A stretch of DNA of 64,000 nucleotides from Streptomyces sp. Ru72 (GCF_002920635.1 NZ_PQSR01000025.1:1-64000), one strand, 5' to 3'. Shown: positions 48,599-61,432, counted from the first letter of the stretch. Notes: generated by a model from the sequence alone, not told the origin. A program made the numbers and translations.

Positions 48599-50194
48599 GT
48601 GGACCAACTGGCCCTGTTCCTGCTGCTGTTGCTCGGGGCCGTGGTGAGCGTCCCGGTCGGGGACCGACTCCGGCTGCCGGCGCCGGTGCTGATGACCCTG
48701 CTCGGGATCGTGCTCGCCCTGCTCGACTTCGTGCCCAACGTCAACATCCCGCCCGGGCTGATCCTGCCCGCTCTGCTGCCGCCGCTGCTGTACGCGGCGG
48801 TGCGCCGCACCTCGTGGCGGCAGTTCGCGGCCAACAAGCGCCCCATCTTCCTGCTGGCCGTCGCGCTGGTGTTCGTCACCACCGTGTGCGTGGCCGCCGT
48901 CGCCCACGAGATCGTGCCCGGGCTGCCGGTCGCCGCGGCGGTGGCGCTCGGCGCCCTGGTCGCGCCGCCCGACCCGGTCGCGGCGACGGCCGTCGCGGGA
49001 CAGCTCGGACTGCCCCGGCGCCTGGTGTCGATCCTGGAGGGCGAGGGCCTGTTCAACGACGTGACGGCGATCGTGCTGTACCACGTCGCGATCGCCGCCG
49101 CCGTCAGCGGAACGTTCTCGCTGCCGCACGCCCTGATCGAACTGGCACTCTCCGCGGTCGTCGCCCTCGCCGTCGGGCTCGCCCTCGGCTGGGCCGCCAA
49201 CAAGCTGCTCGACCTGCTCGGCGACGCCACCCTGCAGATCGGGCTGACGCTCCTCGTGCCGTACGCCTCGTACGTCCTGGCCGAGGAGCTGCACGGCTCG
49301 GGCGTGCTGTCCGTGCTGGTCACCGCACTGTTCCTGGCGGAGTACGCCGCCGATCCGGACGATGTGACGGTGCGGCTCGCCGGGCACACGTTCTGGGACG
49401 TCGTGGACACCCTGGTCACCGGGATCGCGTTCGGGCTCATCGGGCTGGAACTGCACCACGCGATCCGGACGGCGTCCGGGCGGTGGGGCGAGATGCTCGG
49501 CTGGGCCGCCGCGATCGTGGCCGTCGTGGTGTTCGTCCGCCTCGCGTGGCTGCTGCCCGCGACCTGGCTGACCAAGCGGCTGCACGCCAAACGGGACTAC
49601 GACGAGGAGATCCCGGTGTCCTCGCGGGAGACCGTCGTCATGTGGTGGTCGGGGATGAGGGGCGTGGCCTCGGTGGCGCTGGCCCTGGCCATACCGCTGA
49701 CCATGGACGACGGATCGCCCTTCCCCGGCCGGGAGGAGATCGTCTTCATCGCCTTCGGGGTGATCATCGCCACGCTCGTGCTCCAGGGGCTCACGCTGCC
49801 GTGGCTGGTGCGGAAACTGAACGTACGGGCCGACACGGACCGCGAAAAGGAGTTCGAGCACGCGCTGGCGGTCCGCGCGGCCAAGGCGGCCAAGCGCAGG
49901 CTGAAGGAGATCGAGCAGGTCGAGGAGCTGCCGGACGAGCTGTCCGAGCAGCTGCTGCGGCGGGCCTTCGACATCGGCGCCCGCATCAGCCCCGACCTCG
50001 GGGACGAGGAGCGGCGCGAGGCGCACGAGCAGCGGGCCCGTCGCGTCAAGCGGGTGCGCAGGATCCACGGGGAGATGCTGAGCGCGGCACGCCACGAGGT
50101 GCTGGCGGCACGCAGCGAACCGGGTGCCGACCCGGAGATCGTCGACCGGGTGCTGCGCCACCTGGACGTTCGCAGCCTGCGCAGTCTGCGCTGA
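48599..50194 (+). CDS. CPA1-family Na+/H+ antiporter
   Basis: A 531-aa cation/proton antiporter. About twelve membrane segments fill residues 3-410. The ion-binding region has ALGALVAPPDPVAATAV (Asp-Pro) and ILEGEGLFNDVTAIVLY (the ND motif of CPA1). WWSGMRGVASVALALAIPL is the C-terminal family motif. A charged cytoplasmic tail (about 410-531) with coiled-coil and KRLKEIEQVEELPDEL may be regulatory. GTG with GGAG 8 bases upstream. It likely works in pH and sodium homeostasis. Confidence 0.93.
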   Translation: MDQLALFLLLLLGAVVSVPVGDRLRLPAPVLMTLLGIVLALLDFVPNVNIPPGLILPALLPPLLYAAVRRTSWRQFAANKRPIFLLAVALVFVTTVCVAAVAHEIVPGLPVAAAVALGALVAPPDPVAATAVAGQLGLPRRLVSILEGEGLFNDVTAIVLYHVAIAAAVSGTFSLPHALIELALSAVVALAVGLALGWAANKLLDLLGDATLQIGLTLLVPYASYVLAEELHGSGVLSVLVTALFLAEYAADPDDVTVRLAGHTFWDVVDTLVTGIAFGLIGLELHHAIRTASGRWGEMLGWAAAIVAVVVFVRLAWLLPATWLTKRLHAKRDYDEEIPVSSRETVVMWWSGMRGVASVALALAIPLTMDDGSPFPGREEIVFIAFGVIIATLVLQGLTLPWLVRKLNVRADTDREKEFEHALAVRAAKAAKRRLKEIEQVEELPDELSEQLLRRAFDIGARISPDLGDEERREAHEQRARRVKRVRRIHGEMLSAARHEVLAARSEPGADPEIVDRVLRHLDVRSLRSLR

Positions 50195-50260
50195 CATATG
50201 CCGCCAGGCCGTCCCGCGACCCGCCCGGAAGGGCAATCGCCTCACCGCAAGCGGCTTTTG

Positions 50261-50266
50261 TACGAT
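50261..50266 (+). promoter_or_regulatory. Leaderless-type -10 of the SDR gene
   Basis: TACGAT ends seven bases before the ATG at 50273, where transcription should begin. No Shine-Dalgarno fits. The -35 is weak. Confidence 0.45.
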
Positions 50267-50272
50267 CGGATC

Positions 50273-51013
50273 ATGACGCGCAACGTGGTGATCAGTGGCG
50301 GTGGCACGGGGATCGGACTGGCGGCGGCGCGGGCCTTCGCGGCGGACGGGGACCGGGTGCTGCTCCTCGGACGCCGACCAGAAGTGCTGGAGAAGGCCGA
50401 CGTGCCAGGGGCGCTCACCTACGCGGCCGATCTGAGCGACCCGCACGCCGTACGTGGGGTCGCCCGGTTCGTGGCCGACGAGCTGGGCACTGTCGACGTC
50501 CTCGTCAACAGCGCGGGCGGCAGCGGGCTCCTGGAGCCCAAGGCCGACACCGAGGATCCGCTCGAAACCGTCGCGCACACCTGGACCGTCAACTTCCGGC
50601 TGAACGTGCTGACCGCGGCCCTGCTCACCGAGGCACTGCGGGACCGGCTCGCCTCACCCGGGGGCCGGGTGCTGTTCCTCAGCTCCATCGCCGCCTACCG
50701 CGGCTCCGGCAGCGGCGCGTACGCCGCCTCCAAGGCCGCCCTGCACCCGTACGCCTTCGATCTGGCCCGGGAGCTCGGGCCGCGCGGCATCACGGTGAAC
50801 GTGGTCGCGCCCGGCTATGTCGAGGACACCGAGTTCTTCGGCGAGGCGATGGACCCGGCGCGGCGCGAGCGGCTCATCGCGGAGACGTCCATCGGCCGTG
50901 CCGCGACGCCCGGCGACGTCGCCGCCACCCTGCACTGGCTGGCGTCCTCCGGCGCCCGCCACATCACCGCGCAGGTGATCCAGGTCAACGGTGGTGCGGA
51001 ACGCGGTCGCTGA
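50273..51013 (+). CDS. Short-chain dehydrogenase/reductase
   Basis: A 246-aa classical SDR. The NAD(P) motif VVISGGGTGIGLAAARAF is at residues 5-22, NSAGG replaces NNAG(G), and the catalytic Ser lies in FLSSIAAYRGSGSGAY with Tyr and Lys in GAYAASKAAL (YxxxK). The PG motif is VVAPGYVEDTEF. The oxidised or reduced substrate is unknown. I chose ATG 50273; the frame is open to 50198 but that part lacks SDR sequence. It converges with the mscS gene. Confidence 0.92.
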   Translation: MTRNVVISGGGTGIGLAAARAFAADGDRVLLLGRRPEVLEKADVPGALTYAADLSDPHAVRGVARFVADELGTVDVLVNSAGGSGLLEPKADTEDPLETVAHTWTVNFRLNVLTAALLTEALRDRLASPGGRVLFLSSIAAYRGSGSGAYAASKAALHPYAFDLARELGPRGITVNVVAPGYVEDTEFFGEAMDPARRERLIAETSIGRAATPGDVAATLHWLASSGARHITAQVIQVNGGAERGR

Positions 51014-51025
51014 CGCGGGCGGGGA

Positions 51026-52135
51026 TCAGCCCCGGCCCACCCGCTCCTGCTCGTACGCCTTGTGGAACTGTCCGTCGCGCGAGGAGTGACCGTTCCAGCC
51101 GGGGGGAGGCACCGCGCCCGCCGTGTTGACCCGCGGCAGCGCGTAGGGATGCTCCTCGGCCAGCCAGCGGATGAGTTCCTCGCGCACCGTCACCCGGGTC
51201 GTCCATATGTCGTCCGCGTCCTTCGCGGTCACCAGCGCCCGCACCTGCATGGTGTTGGGCGTCGAGTCGGTGACCTGGAGGCCGTAGGCGCGGCCGTCCC
51301 ACGCCGGGCAGTGGCGCAGGATGTCGCGCAGCTTGTCGCGCATCGCGTCCACGGGCGCGGTGTGGTCGACGTGGAAGTAGACGATGCCGGTCATCTGGGC
51401 GCTGCCGCGCGACCAGTTCTCGAAGGGCTTGGAGGTGAAGTACGACACCGGCATGGTGATCCGTCGCTCGTCCCAGGTGCGCACGGTCAGGAACGTCAGG
51501 GTGATCTCCTCGACCGTGCCCCACTCGCCGTCCACGACCACCGTGTCGCCGAGCCGCACCATGTCGCCGAACGCGATCTGCAGCCCGGCGAAGAGGTTGG
51601 AGAGCGTGGACTGCGCGGCGACACCGGCGACGATGCCGAGGATGCCGGCCGAGGCCAGGAGCGAGGCGCCGGCCGCGCGCATCGCCGGGAACGTCAGCAG
51701 CATCGCGCCGGCCGCCACCACCCCCACGGTCGCGTACACCACCCGCATGATCAGAGTGACCTGGGTGCGCACGCGCCGGACCCGGGCCGGGTCGTGGTGG
51801 GCGCGGGCGTAGCGGCTGTACGTCGTCTCGACTATCGCCCCCGCGATGCGGATCACCAGCCAGGCCGCGGAACCGATCAGCACCAGGGTGAGCGTCCGGC
51901 CGATGCCGACCTGATGTGCCTGGAGCACCTTCGCCTGGTCGTACGAGCCCCTCAACAGGGCCGCGCACAGCACCAGCTGGTAGGGGATGCGGCCGCGGCG
52001 CAGCAGACCCCACAGGGGCGTCTCGGGGTGCCGGGCGTTCGCCTTGCGCAGCAGGACGTCCGTGCCCCACCCGATGAGCAGGGTGAGTCCGACCGTGCCG
52101 CCGACGACGATCACCGGGCGCAGTACGTTCTCCAT
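51026..52135 (-). CDS. MscS-family mechanosensitive channel
   Basis: A 369-aa small-conductance channel that releases solutes on osmotic downshock. Membrane segments lie at about 5-27, 55-75, 78-100 and 130-155. The pore helix has ASLLASAGILGIVAGVAAQSTLSNLFAGLQIAFGDMV, typical of MscS TM3 and the beta domain (VRLGDTVVVDGEWGTVEEITLTF). A mixed alpha/beta cytoplasmic domain follows. ATG at 52135 (MENVLRPV); the long frame beyond it overlaps the divergent hydrolase gene and is spurious. Confidence 0.92.
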   Translation of the reverse strand: MENVLRPVIVVGGTVGLTLLIGWGTDVLLRKANARHPETPLWGLLRRGRIPYQLVLCAALLRGSYDQAKVLQAHQVGIGRTLTLVLIGSAAWLVIRIAGAIVETTYSRYARAHHDPARVRRVRTQVTLIMRVVYATVGVVAAGAMLLTFPAMRAAGASLLASAGILGIVAGVAAQSTLSNLFAGLQIAFGDMVRLGDTVVVDGEWGTVEEITLTFLTVRTWDERRITMPVSYFTSKPFENWSRGSAQMTGIVYFHVDHTAPVDAMRDKLRDILRHCPAWDGRAYGLQVTDSTPNTMQVRALVTAKDADDIWTTRVTVREELIRWLAEEHPYALPRVNTAGAVPPPGWNGHSSRDGQFHKAYEQERVGRG

Positions 52136-52237
52136 CCTTGGAACGTAACCAGTGGGGCGCGCCGTGAACCTGTGGCCAAGAACACCCGCCGCCGCACAGC
52201 GCACGGCGGTGTCCGTCCCGGCTGGCACCATGGGCTC

Positions 52238-52819
52238 ATGAACATCATGCTCTTCCACTCGACGTACGGACTGCGGCCGGCCGTGCGGGCCGCAGCCGAC
52301 CGGCTCCGCGCCGCCGGGCACGAGGTGTGGACCCCCGACCTGTTCGACGGCCGCACCTTCGAGACGGTCGAGGAGGGCATGGCCTTCAAGGACGAGATCG
52401 GGAAGGAAGAGCTGCTCAAGCGAGCCGTCCTGGCCGCGGCGCCCTACTCCGAGCAAGGGCTCGTGTACTCGGGCTTCTCGCTCGGCGCGTCCATCGGGCA
52501 GACCCTGGCGCTCGGCGACCACAAGGCGCGCGGACTCCTGCTGCTGCACGGCACCTCGGACATCGCGCCGAGCGCCTCGGTGGACGCCCTACCGGTCCAG
52601 CTGCACGTCGCGGAGCCGGACCCGTTCGAGACGGACGACTGGCTCAGCGCCTGGTACCTGCAGATGGGCAGAGCGGGCGCGGACGTCGAGATCTACCGGT
52701 ACGCGGGCGCGGGCCACCTGTACACCGACCCGGACCTGCCGGACTACGACGAGGAGGCGGCCGAGGCCACCTGGCGGGTGGCGCTCGGCTTCCTCGACAG
52801 CCTGGAGACGGCCTCGTAA
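52238..52819 (+). CDS. Dienelactone-hydrolase-like alpha/beta hydrolase
   Basis: A 193-aa small hydrolase. N-terminal MNIMLFHSTYGLRPAVRAAADRLRAAGHEV and DLFDGRTFETVEEG match the DLH family. The nucleophile elbow position reads YSGFSLGASIG: Ser replaces the family Cys. A HIS near GHLYTDPDLPDYD completes the likely triad. ATG at 52238; no clear Shine-Dalgarno. The substrate is unknown. It diverges from mscS and converges with phoD. Confidence 0.9.
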   Translation: MNIMLFHSTYGLRPAVRAAADRLRAAGHEVWTPDLFDGRTFETVEEGMAFKDEIGKEELLKRAVLAAAPYSEQGLVYSGFSLGASIGQTLALGDHKARGLLLLHGTSDIAPSASVDALPVQLHVAEPDPFETDDWLSAWYLQMGRAGADVEIYRYAGAGHLYTDPDLPDYDEEAAEATWRVALGFLDSLETAS

Positions 52820-52823
52820 GGCG

Positions 52824-54485
52824 TTACACCGGGTCGTACGTCCGCTCGACCTTCTGCGTGCCGCTGCGCGTGCGGTACGACCGCTCCCACGACGAGGTGG
52901 CGCTCGGGTTCGTGCGGTCGGACAGGACGTAGTAGTCCATCTGCGCGCGTTCGGCGGTGATGTCCAGCACGCCGTAGCCGTGGCGGTCGGTGTCCACCCA
53001 GTGGACGTGCCGGTTGGCCGCGCGGATGATCGGCGCGGCCACCGCCGAGACGGTGCCCTCGGGGACCTTGACGATGTCGTCGAGGTTGTCGGAGGTGACC
53101 GAGGTGACCACGAACTCGGTGGCGGCGGAGGCGGACAGCGGGTAGGTGCCCGCGTCGACGGGGACGTCGTTGGCCCACGCCATGTGGATGTCGCCGGTCA
53201 GGAACACGGTGTTCCGGATGGCGTTGGCCCGCAGATGGGCGAGCAGTTCGCGACGGTCGTCGGTGTAGCCGTCCCACTGGTCGGTGTTGACGGCGAGGCC
53301 CTCCTGCGGCAGCCCCAGCAGCTTGGCAAGCGGCTTGAGCAGGTCGGCGGAGAGCGAGCCGATGACGAACGGCGCGATCATGACCGAGTTGCCGACCAGC
53401 CGCCAGGTGGTGTCGGACGCCTGCAAGCCCGCCTTGAGCCAGTCGAGTTGGGCGCGGCCCGTGATCGTGCGCTCCGGGTCGTCGACGGAGCCGCTGCCCG
53501 TGGACGCCTGCTGCGAGCGGAAGGAGCGCAGGTCCAGCAGGGAGAGGTCGGCCAGCTTGCCGAAGCGCAGCCGGCGGTAGGTCGTGCCCTCGACGGCCGG
53601 GCGGACCGGCATCCACTCGAAGTACGCCTGCTTCGCCGCCGCCTTGCGGGCCGTCCAGGTGCCCTCGGCGCCCTCGGTGTGGTTGACCGCACCGCCCGAC
53701 CAGGCGTTGTCGGCGAACTCGTGGTCGTCCCAGATCGCGATGACCGGTGCCTTCGCATGCAGGGCCTGCAGGTCGGGGTCCGTCTTGTACTTCGCGTGCC
53801 GGATCCGGTAGTCGGCCAGCGTGATGATCTCGTTCGCCGGGGCGTGCGGGCGCACGACCGTGCCGCGGGCCGCGTACTCGCCCGTCTTGTACTCGTAGAT
53901 GTAGTCGCCCAGGTGCAGCCACGCGTCCAGGTCGCCCCGGGCGGCCAGGTGCCGGTACGCCGCGAAGTAGCCGGCCTCCCAGTTGGCGCAGGAGACCACG
54001 CCGAAGCGCAGCCCGGACACGGCGGCGTCGGCGGCCGGCGCGGTGCGGGTGCGGGCGACGGGGGAGTCGGTGCCGCCCGCGGAGAAGCGGAACCAGTAGT
54101 CGGTGGCCGGCTCCAGTCCTCGGACGTCGGCCTTCACGGTGTGGTCGGAGGCGGCGGTCGCGGTGACCGATCCCTTGGCGACGATCGCTGTGAACGCCTT
54201 GTCCCTGGCGAGCACCCAGGTCACCTCGGTGTCGGGCCCGAGCCCGGAGCCGGGCGTGGCCTCCGCGGTGGGGGTCACCCGGGTCCACAGCAGGACGCCG
54301 TCGGGCAGCGGATCGCCGGAGGCCACGCCGTGCAGGAAGGCCGGGGTGTCGGCGGCGGCCCGGGCGGGAAGGGCGGCGGCGAGCGGGGCGCCCAGAACGG
54401 CCGTCGCCGCCGCGGCCTTGACGACCGTACGGCGGCGCGGGGAAAGGAAGTTGACGCTCTCGGATGATCTGTGTCGACTGGTCAC
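52824..54485 (-). CDS. phoD: Tat-exported alkaline phosphatase PhoD
   Basis: Secreted phosphodiesterase/phosphatase that releases phosphate from extracellular organic phosphates. The 553-aa protein has a twin-arginine signal: [11 protein letters not shown] (RR at about 17-19), hydrophobic Ala-rich stretch and ARA cleavage near 43. PhoD metal-site motifs include [34 protein letters not shown] and [16 protein letters not shown] at 54485 follows a -10-like TAGTCT by about eight bases, so the mRNA may be leaderless. In S. coelicolor phoD is PhoP-controlled; a GTTCGCCC sequence fits a PHO box only partly. Confidence 0.93.
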   Translation of the reverse strand: MTSRHRSSESVNFLSPRRRTVVKAAAATAVLGAPLAAALPARAAADTPAFLHGVASGDPLPDGVLLWTRVTPTAEATPGSGLGPDTEVTWVLARDKAFTAIVAKGSVTATAASDHTVKADVRGLEPATDYWFRFSAGGTDSPVARTRTAPAADAAVSGLRFGVVSCANWEAGYFAAYRHLAARGDLDAWLHLGDYIYEYKTGEYAARGTVVRPHAPANEIITLADYRIRHAKYKTDPDLQALHAKAPVIAIWDDHEFADNAWSGGAVNHTEGAEGTWTARKAAAKQAYFEWMPVRPAVEGTTYRRLRFGKLADLSLLDLRSFRSQQASTGSGSVDDPERTITGRAQLDWLKAGLQASDTTWRLVGNSVMIAPFVIGSLSADLLKPLAKLLGLPQEGLAVNTDQWDGYTDDRRELLAHLRANAIRNTVFLTGDIHMAWANDVPVDAGTYPLSASAATEFVVTSVTSDNLDDIVKVPEGTVSAVAAPIIRAANRHVHWVDTDRHGYGVLDITAERAQMDYYVLSDRTNPSATSSWERSYRTRSGTQKVERTYDPV

Positions 54486-54493
54486 GGCCGAGC

Positions 54494-54499
54494 AGACTA
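54494..54499 (-). promoter_or_regulatory. Candidate phoD -10
   Basis: The minus strand reads TAGTCT eight bases before the GTG start. The -35 region is replaced by the repeat-rich stretch at 54509-54551, as expected for an activator-dependent promoter. Confidence 0.45.
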
Positions 54500-54508
54500 C
54501 TGACCGGT

Positions 54509-54537
54509 ACACGCAAAGAGCGGGCGAACACGCAAAG
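54509..54537 (-). repeat. Two 10-bp direct repeats in the phoD upstream region
   Basis: On the plus strand ACACGCAAAG occurs at 54509-54518 and 54528-54537, a 19-base period. One copy lies in the loop of the hairpin at 54515-54551. Confidence 0.6.
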
Positions 54538-54551
54538 TTCGCCCGCTCTTT
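54515..54551 (-). terminator. Perfect 14-bp inverted repeat between dsbA-like gene and phoD
   Basis: AAAGAGCGGGCGAA and its exact complement surround a 9-base loop. It lies just past the DsbA-like stop and about 30 bases before phoD. It is probably the terminator of the upstream gene, possibly also a control site of phoD. Confidence 0.65.
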
Positions 54552-54587
54552 CTCCGCCTGACCGCCCGGGCCCGCCCGGGGGACCGG

Positions 54588-55400
54588 TCAGGACTTGAGC
54601 GCGTTGTCGATCGCCGCGTTGAACTCCGCCACCGTCATCGGTGCGTTCTTGCCGTCGGACCCGGTGATCGTCTTGCCGTCCATCTTCAGGGTCGGCGTGC
54701 CCTGTACCCCGCTCTTGTTGAAGACGTCGGACATGTCCAGCGCCCACTTGTCGTAGGTGCCGTCCTTCACGGCCTTCTGGAACGCCGCGTTGTCCTTCAG
54801 TGCGGGGACGGTGTTCGCGACCTTGATCAGGTAGCCGTCGTCCTTGAACTTGTCCTCGGTCTCCTCCGGGTGCCACTTCGCCGAGTAGAGCGCGCTCTTG
54901 TACTCGAGGAACGCCTCAGGGCTGACGTTCAGCGCGGCGCCCATGGCGCTCAGGGCGTTCTTGGAGCCCTCGCCCTGGGTGTTGGTGTCGATGAACGAGG
55001 CACCGACGTACTGGATCTTGAACTTGCCCTCGTCGACGTCCTTCTTGACGGTCGAGCCGACCGTCTGCTCGAACTGGGCACAGATCGGGCAGCGGGGGTC
55101 CTCGTACATGACGAGGGTCTTCTTGGCGCTGCTCTTGCCGATCACGACGGTGGTGCCGTTCGTGCCGGAGGTGTGGGCCGGCGCGACGAGCTTATCGCTC
55201 TTCGCGGCCTCCCAGTGGCTGGGCTTGTTGTTCTGCACGACGGCGTAGCCGACGCCGCCGGCGACGGCGAGCACGGCGACGACCGAACCGGCGACGATCA
55301 GCTGCCGCTTGACCTTGTCGCGCTTGGCCTGCCGCTCGCGCTCGATGCGCAGCCGCTCACGGGCCGCCGTCTTCGCCTGCTGGCTGTTCCGCTTGCTCAT
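54588..55400 (-). CDS. Membrane-anchored DsbA-like thioredoxin-fold protein
   Basis: A 270-aa protein with a highly charged cytoplasmic start (about 1-32), one membrane segment (about 33-55) and an extracytoplasmic DsbA/thioredoxin domain. The active site is C104-P-I-C107 in YEDPRCPICAQFE; the cis-Pro loop is GVQGTPTLKMDG. It should form or exchange disulfides in secreted proteins. ATG at 55400 with GAGGAG 8 bases upstream. It lies 71 bases after a membrane protein with paired cysteines, a possible partner. Confidence 0.93.
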   Translation of the reverse strand: MSKRNSQQAKTAARERLRIERERQAKRDKVKRQLIVAGSVVAVLAVAGGVGYAVVQNNKPSHWEAAKSDKLVAPAHTSGTNGTTVVIGKSSAKKTLVMYEDPRCPICAQFEQTVGSTVKKDVDEGKFKIQYVGASFIDTNTQGEGSKNALSAMGAALNVSPEAFLEYKSALYSAKWHPEETEDKFKDDGYLIKVANTVPALKDNAAFQKAVKDGTYDKWALDMSDVFNKSGVQGTPTLKMDGKTITGSDGKNAPMTVAEFNAAIDNALKS

Positions 55401-55471
55401 GGGTGATCTCCTCGGGGACGCGCATCGTCGTGCGCGGGGTAAGGGCGGGGACTGGAGTGCTCGGGGTGTCG

Positions 55472-56158
55472 CTAGATCGCAGCGACCGAGCACGGCGGTC
55501 CACGCCGTCCCAGGGAGTGCACGAAGAGGCGGGTGCGCAGGGCGGTGATCCGGGGCGCCGGGCGCGGGGCCCGACGGGCCGGAGCCAGCCGTACCGTCAC
55601 CGCGGCGACCGCGAGCAGCAGCGGGCGGAACGTGGTCGCGGCCACCGCGCCGAGGAGCTGGGTCAGCGCCCGCTCGCCGCGGCGAAGCCAGGCGGCGGCC
55701 AGCAGCCCCACGCTCACATGGGCGGCGAGCAGCAGCCAGGCGGTCTCCGGGTCGGCGTGCGCCAGGAGCGCCGCGATCCGGTCGCCGCCGCTGCCGGTGA
55801 CCCGGCTGAGCGGGGTGCCCACGCTGCCGCCGCTGCACAGCAGGTCCAGGCCCACCGAACGCAGCGGGCCGGTGACCGGGCCGCCCGCCCTGCCGTAGCA
55901 GGCGTGCTGGCCGGTGGTGAACACCGTGTCCGCGGTCAGCTCCAGCGGCACCAGCAGGGCGGCGATCTTCCCGAAGCCGCGCTCGCGGCCCGCCAGCGCG
56001 TAAGCGACGACGAAGACGGCGGCGGCTATCGCGGCCACCGTCCCCATCGGCAGGGGGACCTCGGACAGCAGCACGTGCGACGCGGTGCTGAGTGTCACGA
56101 CCAGTGCCGTGAACAGCGCCGCGCGTACGGCTCTGAGGTGGGTCCCGGATATGTCCAT
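55472..56158 (-). CDS. Unknown membrane protein next to the DsbA-like gene
   Basis: A 228-aa protein with about five membrane segments (about 10-30, 38-58, 66-75, 138-158, 170-190). Cysteines occur in GQHACYG, DLLCSGG and near the C-terminus (PPCSVAAI). I do not recognise the family. It precedes the DsbA-like gene in the same direction, so the two may be co-transcribed; a redox or metal role is only a guess. ATG at 56158 has no clear Shine-Dalgarno. Confidence 0.8.
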   Translation of the reverse strand: MDISGTHLRAVRAALFTALVVTLSTASHVLLSEVPLPMGTVAAIAAAVFVVAYALAGRERGFGKIAALLVPLELTADTVFTTGQHACYGRAGGPVTGPLRSVGLDLLCSGGSVGTPLSRVTGSGGDRIAALLAHADPETAWLLLAAHVSVGLLAAAWLRRGERALTQLLGAVAATTFRPLLLAVAAVTVRLAPARRAPRPAPRITALRTRLFVHSLGRRGPPCSVAAI

Positions 56159-56226
56159 AGCAGAGGAGAGTGTGTCACGTGCTCCCGTAAGGGAACACTA
56201 AAGGATCGCTCTGCCCGGCCCTTCCG

Positions 56227-57552
56227 TCACAGACCTGGAATCCGGCCGTTGCGGAACAGGTCCACGAAGATCTGGTGGTCCGCACGCGCGCGTGCCCCGT
56301 AGGTGTGCGCGAAGTCCACGAGCAGTTCCCCGAAGCCGTCCTCGTCGGCGGCGATCGCCGCGTCGATGGCCCGCTCGGTGGAGAAGGGCACCAGGGACTC
56401 GCCGGACTGGTCGTCCGCCGCCGCGTGCATGGCGGCCGTGGCGCGGCCCAGGTCGGCGACGACCGAGGCGATCTCCTCAGGGTCGTCGATGTCGCCCCAG
56501 TCCAGGTCCACCGCGTACGGCGACACCTCGGCGACCAGCTGGCCCGCGCCGTCCAGCTCGGTCCAGCCCAGCCACGGGTCGGCGTGCGCCTGCAGGGCGC
56601 GCTGGGAGATCACCGTGCGGTGGCCCTCGTGCTGGAAGTACTCGCGGATCACGGGGTCCGTGATGTGCCGGGAGACGGCCGGGGTCTGGGCCTGCTTGAT
56701 GTAGATCACGACGTCGTTCTCCAGAGCGTCGCTGTGACCCTCGAGGAGGATGTTGTACGAGGGCAGGCCGGCCGAGCCGATACCGATGCCGCGGCGGCCG
56801 ACGACGTCCTTCACGCGGTAGGAGTCCGGGCGGGCCAGGGACGTCTCCGGCAGCGTCTCCAGATAGCCGTCGAAGGCCGCGAGCACCTTGTAGCGGGTGG
56901 CGGCGTCCAGCTCGATGGAGCCGCCGCCCGGCGCGAAGCGGCGCTCGAAGTCGCGGATCTCGGTCATCGAGTCCAGCAGCCCGAAGCGGGTGAGCGAGCG
57001 GGCGTCGCGCAGCGCGTCCAGCAGCGGGCCCTGGGCGGTGTCCAGGGTGAAGGGCGGCACCTCGTCGCTCTTGGCGCCGGTGGCCAGGGCGTGGACGCGC
57101 TCGCGGTAGGCCGCGGCGTAGATGCGGACCAGCTCGGTGATCTGGTCGTCGCTGAGCGCCTTCGCGTACCCGATCAGCGCCATGGAGGCGGCGAAGCGCT
57201 TCAGGTCCCAGGTGAAGGGGCCGACGTACGCCTCGTCGAAGTCGTTCACATTGAAGATCAGGCGGCCCGTGGAGTCCATGTAGGTGCCGAAGTTCTCGGC
57301 GTGCAGGTCGCCGTGGATCCACACCCGCGAGGTGCGGTCGTCCAGGTACGGCCCGCCGCGCCTGTCCGCGTCCAGGTCGTGGTAGAAGAGGCACGCCGTG
57401 CCCCGGTAGAACGCGAACGCGGAGGCCGCCATCTTGCGGAACTTCACGCGGAACGCGGCCGGGTCGGCGGCGAGCAGCTCGCCGAAGGCGGTGTCGAAGA
57501 CGGCGAGGATCTCCTCACCGCGTTGCTCGGCGCTGAGCTGCGGAACCGACAT
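56227..57552 (-). CDS. DUF2252 family protein
   Basis: A 441-aa cytoplasmic protein of the DUF2252 family, which has a kinase-like (aminoglycoside-phosphotransferase) fold. Motifs: WIHGDLHAENFGTY (like the APH catalytic loop) and NVNDFDEAYVGPFTWDLKRFAAS (metal-binding Asp region), then VDLDWGDIDDPEE. Substrate unknown. ATG at 57552 with AGGAGG about 10 bases upstream. It is divergent from dnaE. Confidence 0.9.
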   Translation of the reverse strand: MSVPQLSAEQRGEEILAVFDTAFGELLAADPAAFRVKFRKMAASAFAFYRGTACLFYHDLDADRRGGPYLDDRTSRVWIHGDLHAENFGTYMDSTGRLIFNVNDFDEAYVGPFTWDLKRFAASMALIGYAKALSDDQITELVRIYAAAYRERVHALATGAKSDEVPPFTLDTAQGPLLDALRDARSLTRFGLLDSMTEIRDFERRFAPGGGSIELDAATRYKVLAAFDGYLETLPETSLARPDSYRVKDVVGRRGIGIGSAGLPSYNILLEGHSDALENDVVIYIKQAQTPAVSRHITDPVIREYFQHEGHRTVISQRALQAHADPWLGWTELDGAGQLVAEVSPYAVDLDWGDIDDPEEIASVVADLGRATAAMHAAADDQSGESLVPFSTERAIDAAIAADEDGFGELLVDFAHTYGARARADHQIFVDLFRNGRIPGL

Positions 57553-57707
57553 CGCTGGGTGCCTCCTGGTACGGGTGGTGCGTGACGTTTGGGGTTGATC
57601 TTCCGCGGGTTTTCCCTCACGCCAACGTCCGGCGGTGTGGAGGAGTGCCCACGCTTTCTCCGCATGAAGGTACGCGCCGGACGCCTCCGGGTGTCAGTGC
57701 CGAGGCA

Positions 57708-57713
57708 TAGACT
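57708..57713 (+). promoter_or_regulatory. Candidate dnaE -10
   Basis: TAGACT lies 75 bases before the dnaE GTG in the 235-bp DUF2252-dnaE gap. The -35 is weak. No other element is seen in the gap. Confidence 0.35.
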
Positions 57714-57787
57714 TCGACGCTGTCCCCCAGACTGTCCGAAGCCGGTGGGGCTGCTGTCGACGTAAGTTCTTCTTGGAGGCCGCAACC

Positions 57788-61324
<3,537 letters not shown>

Positions 61325-61347
61325 TCACCCGGAGTGACTCAGCGGAC

Positions 61348-61379
61348 AAGGGGCGCACCCGAGAACGGGTGCGCCCCTT
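61348..61379 (+). terminator. Terminator after dnaE
   Basis: AAGGGGCGCACCCG and CGGGTGCGCCCCTT form a perfect 14-base stem with an AGAA loop and a TTT run, 23 bases after the stop. It can also serve the convergent small gene. Confidence 0.9.
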
Positions 61380-61432
61380 TTCTCTGCGTCGGCCCTCGCG
61401 CGCGGGCCTCGGCATCAGCCCTCGTGCAGGCG

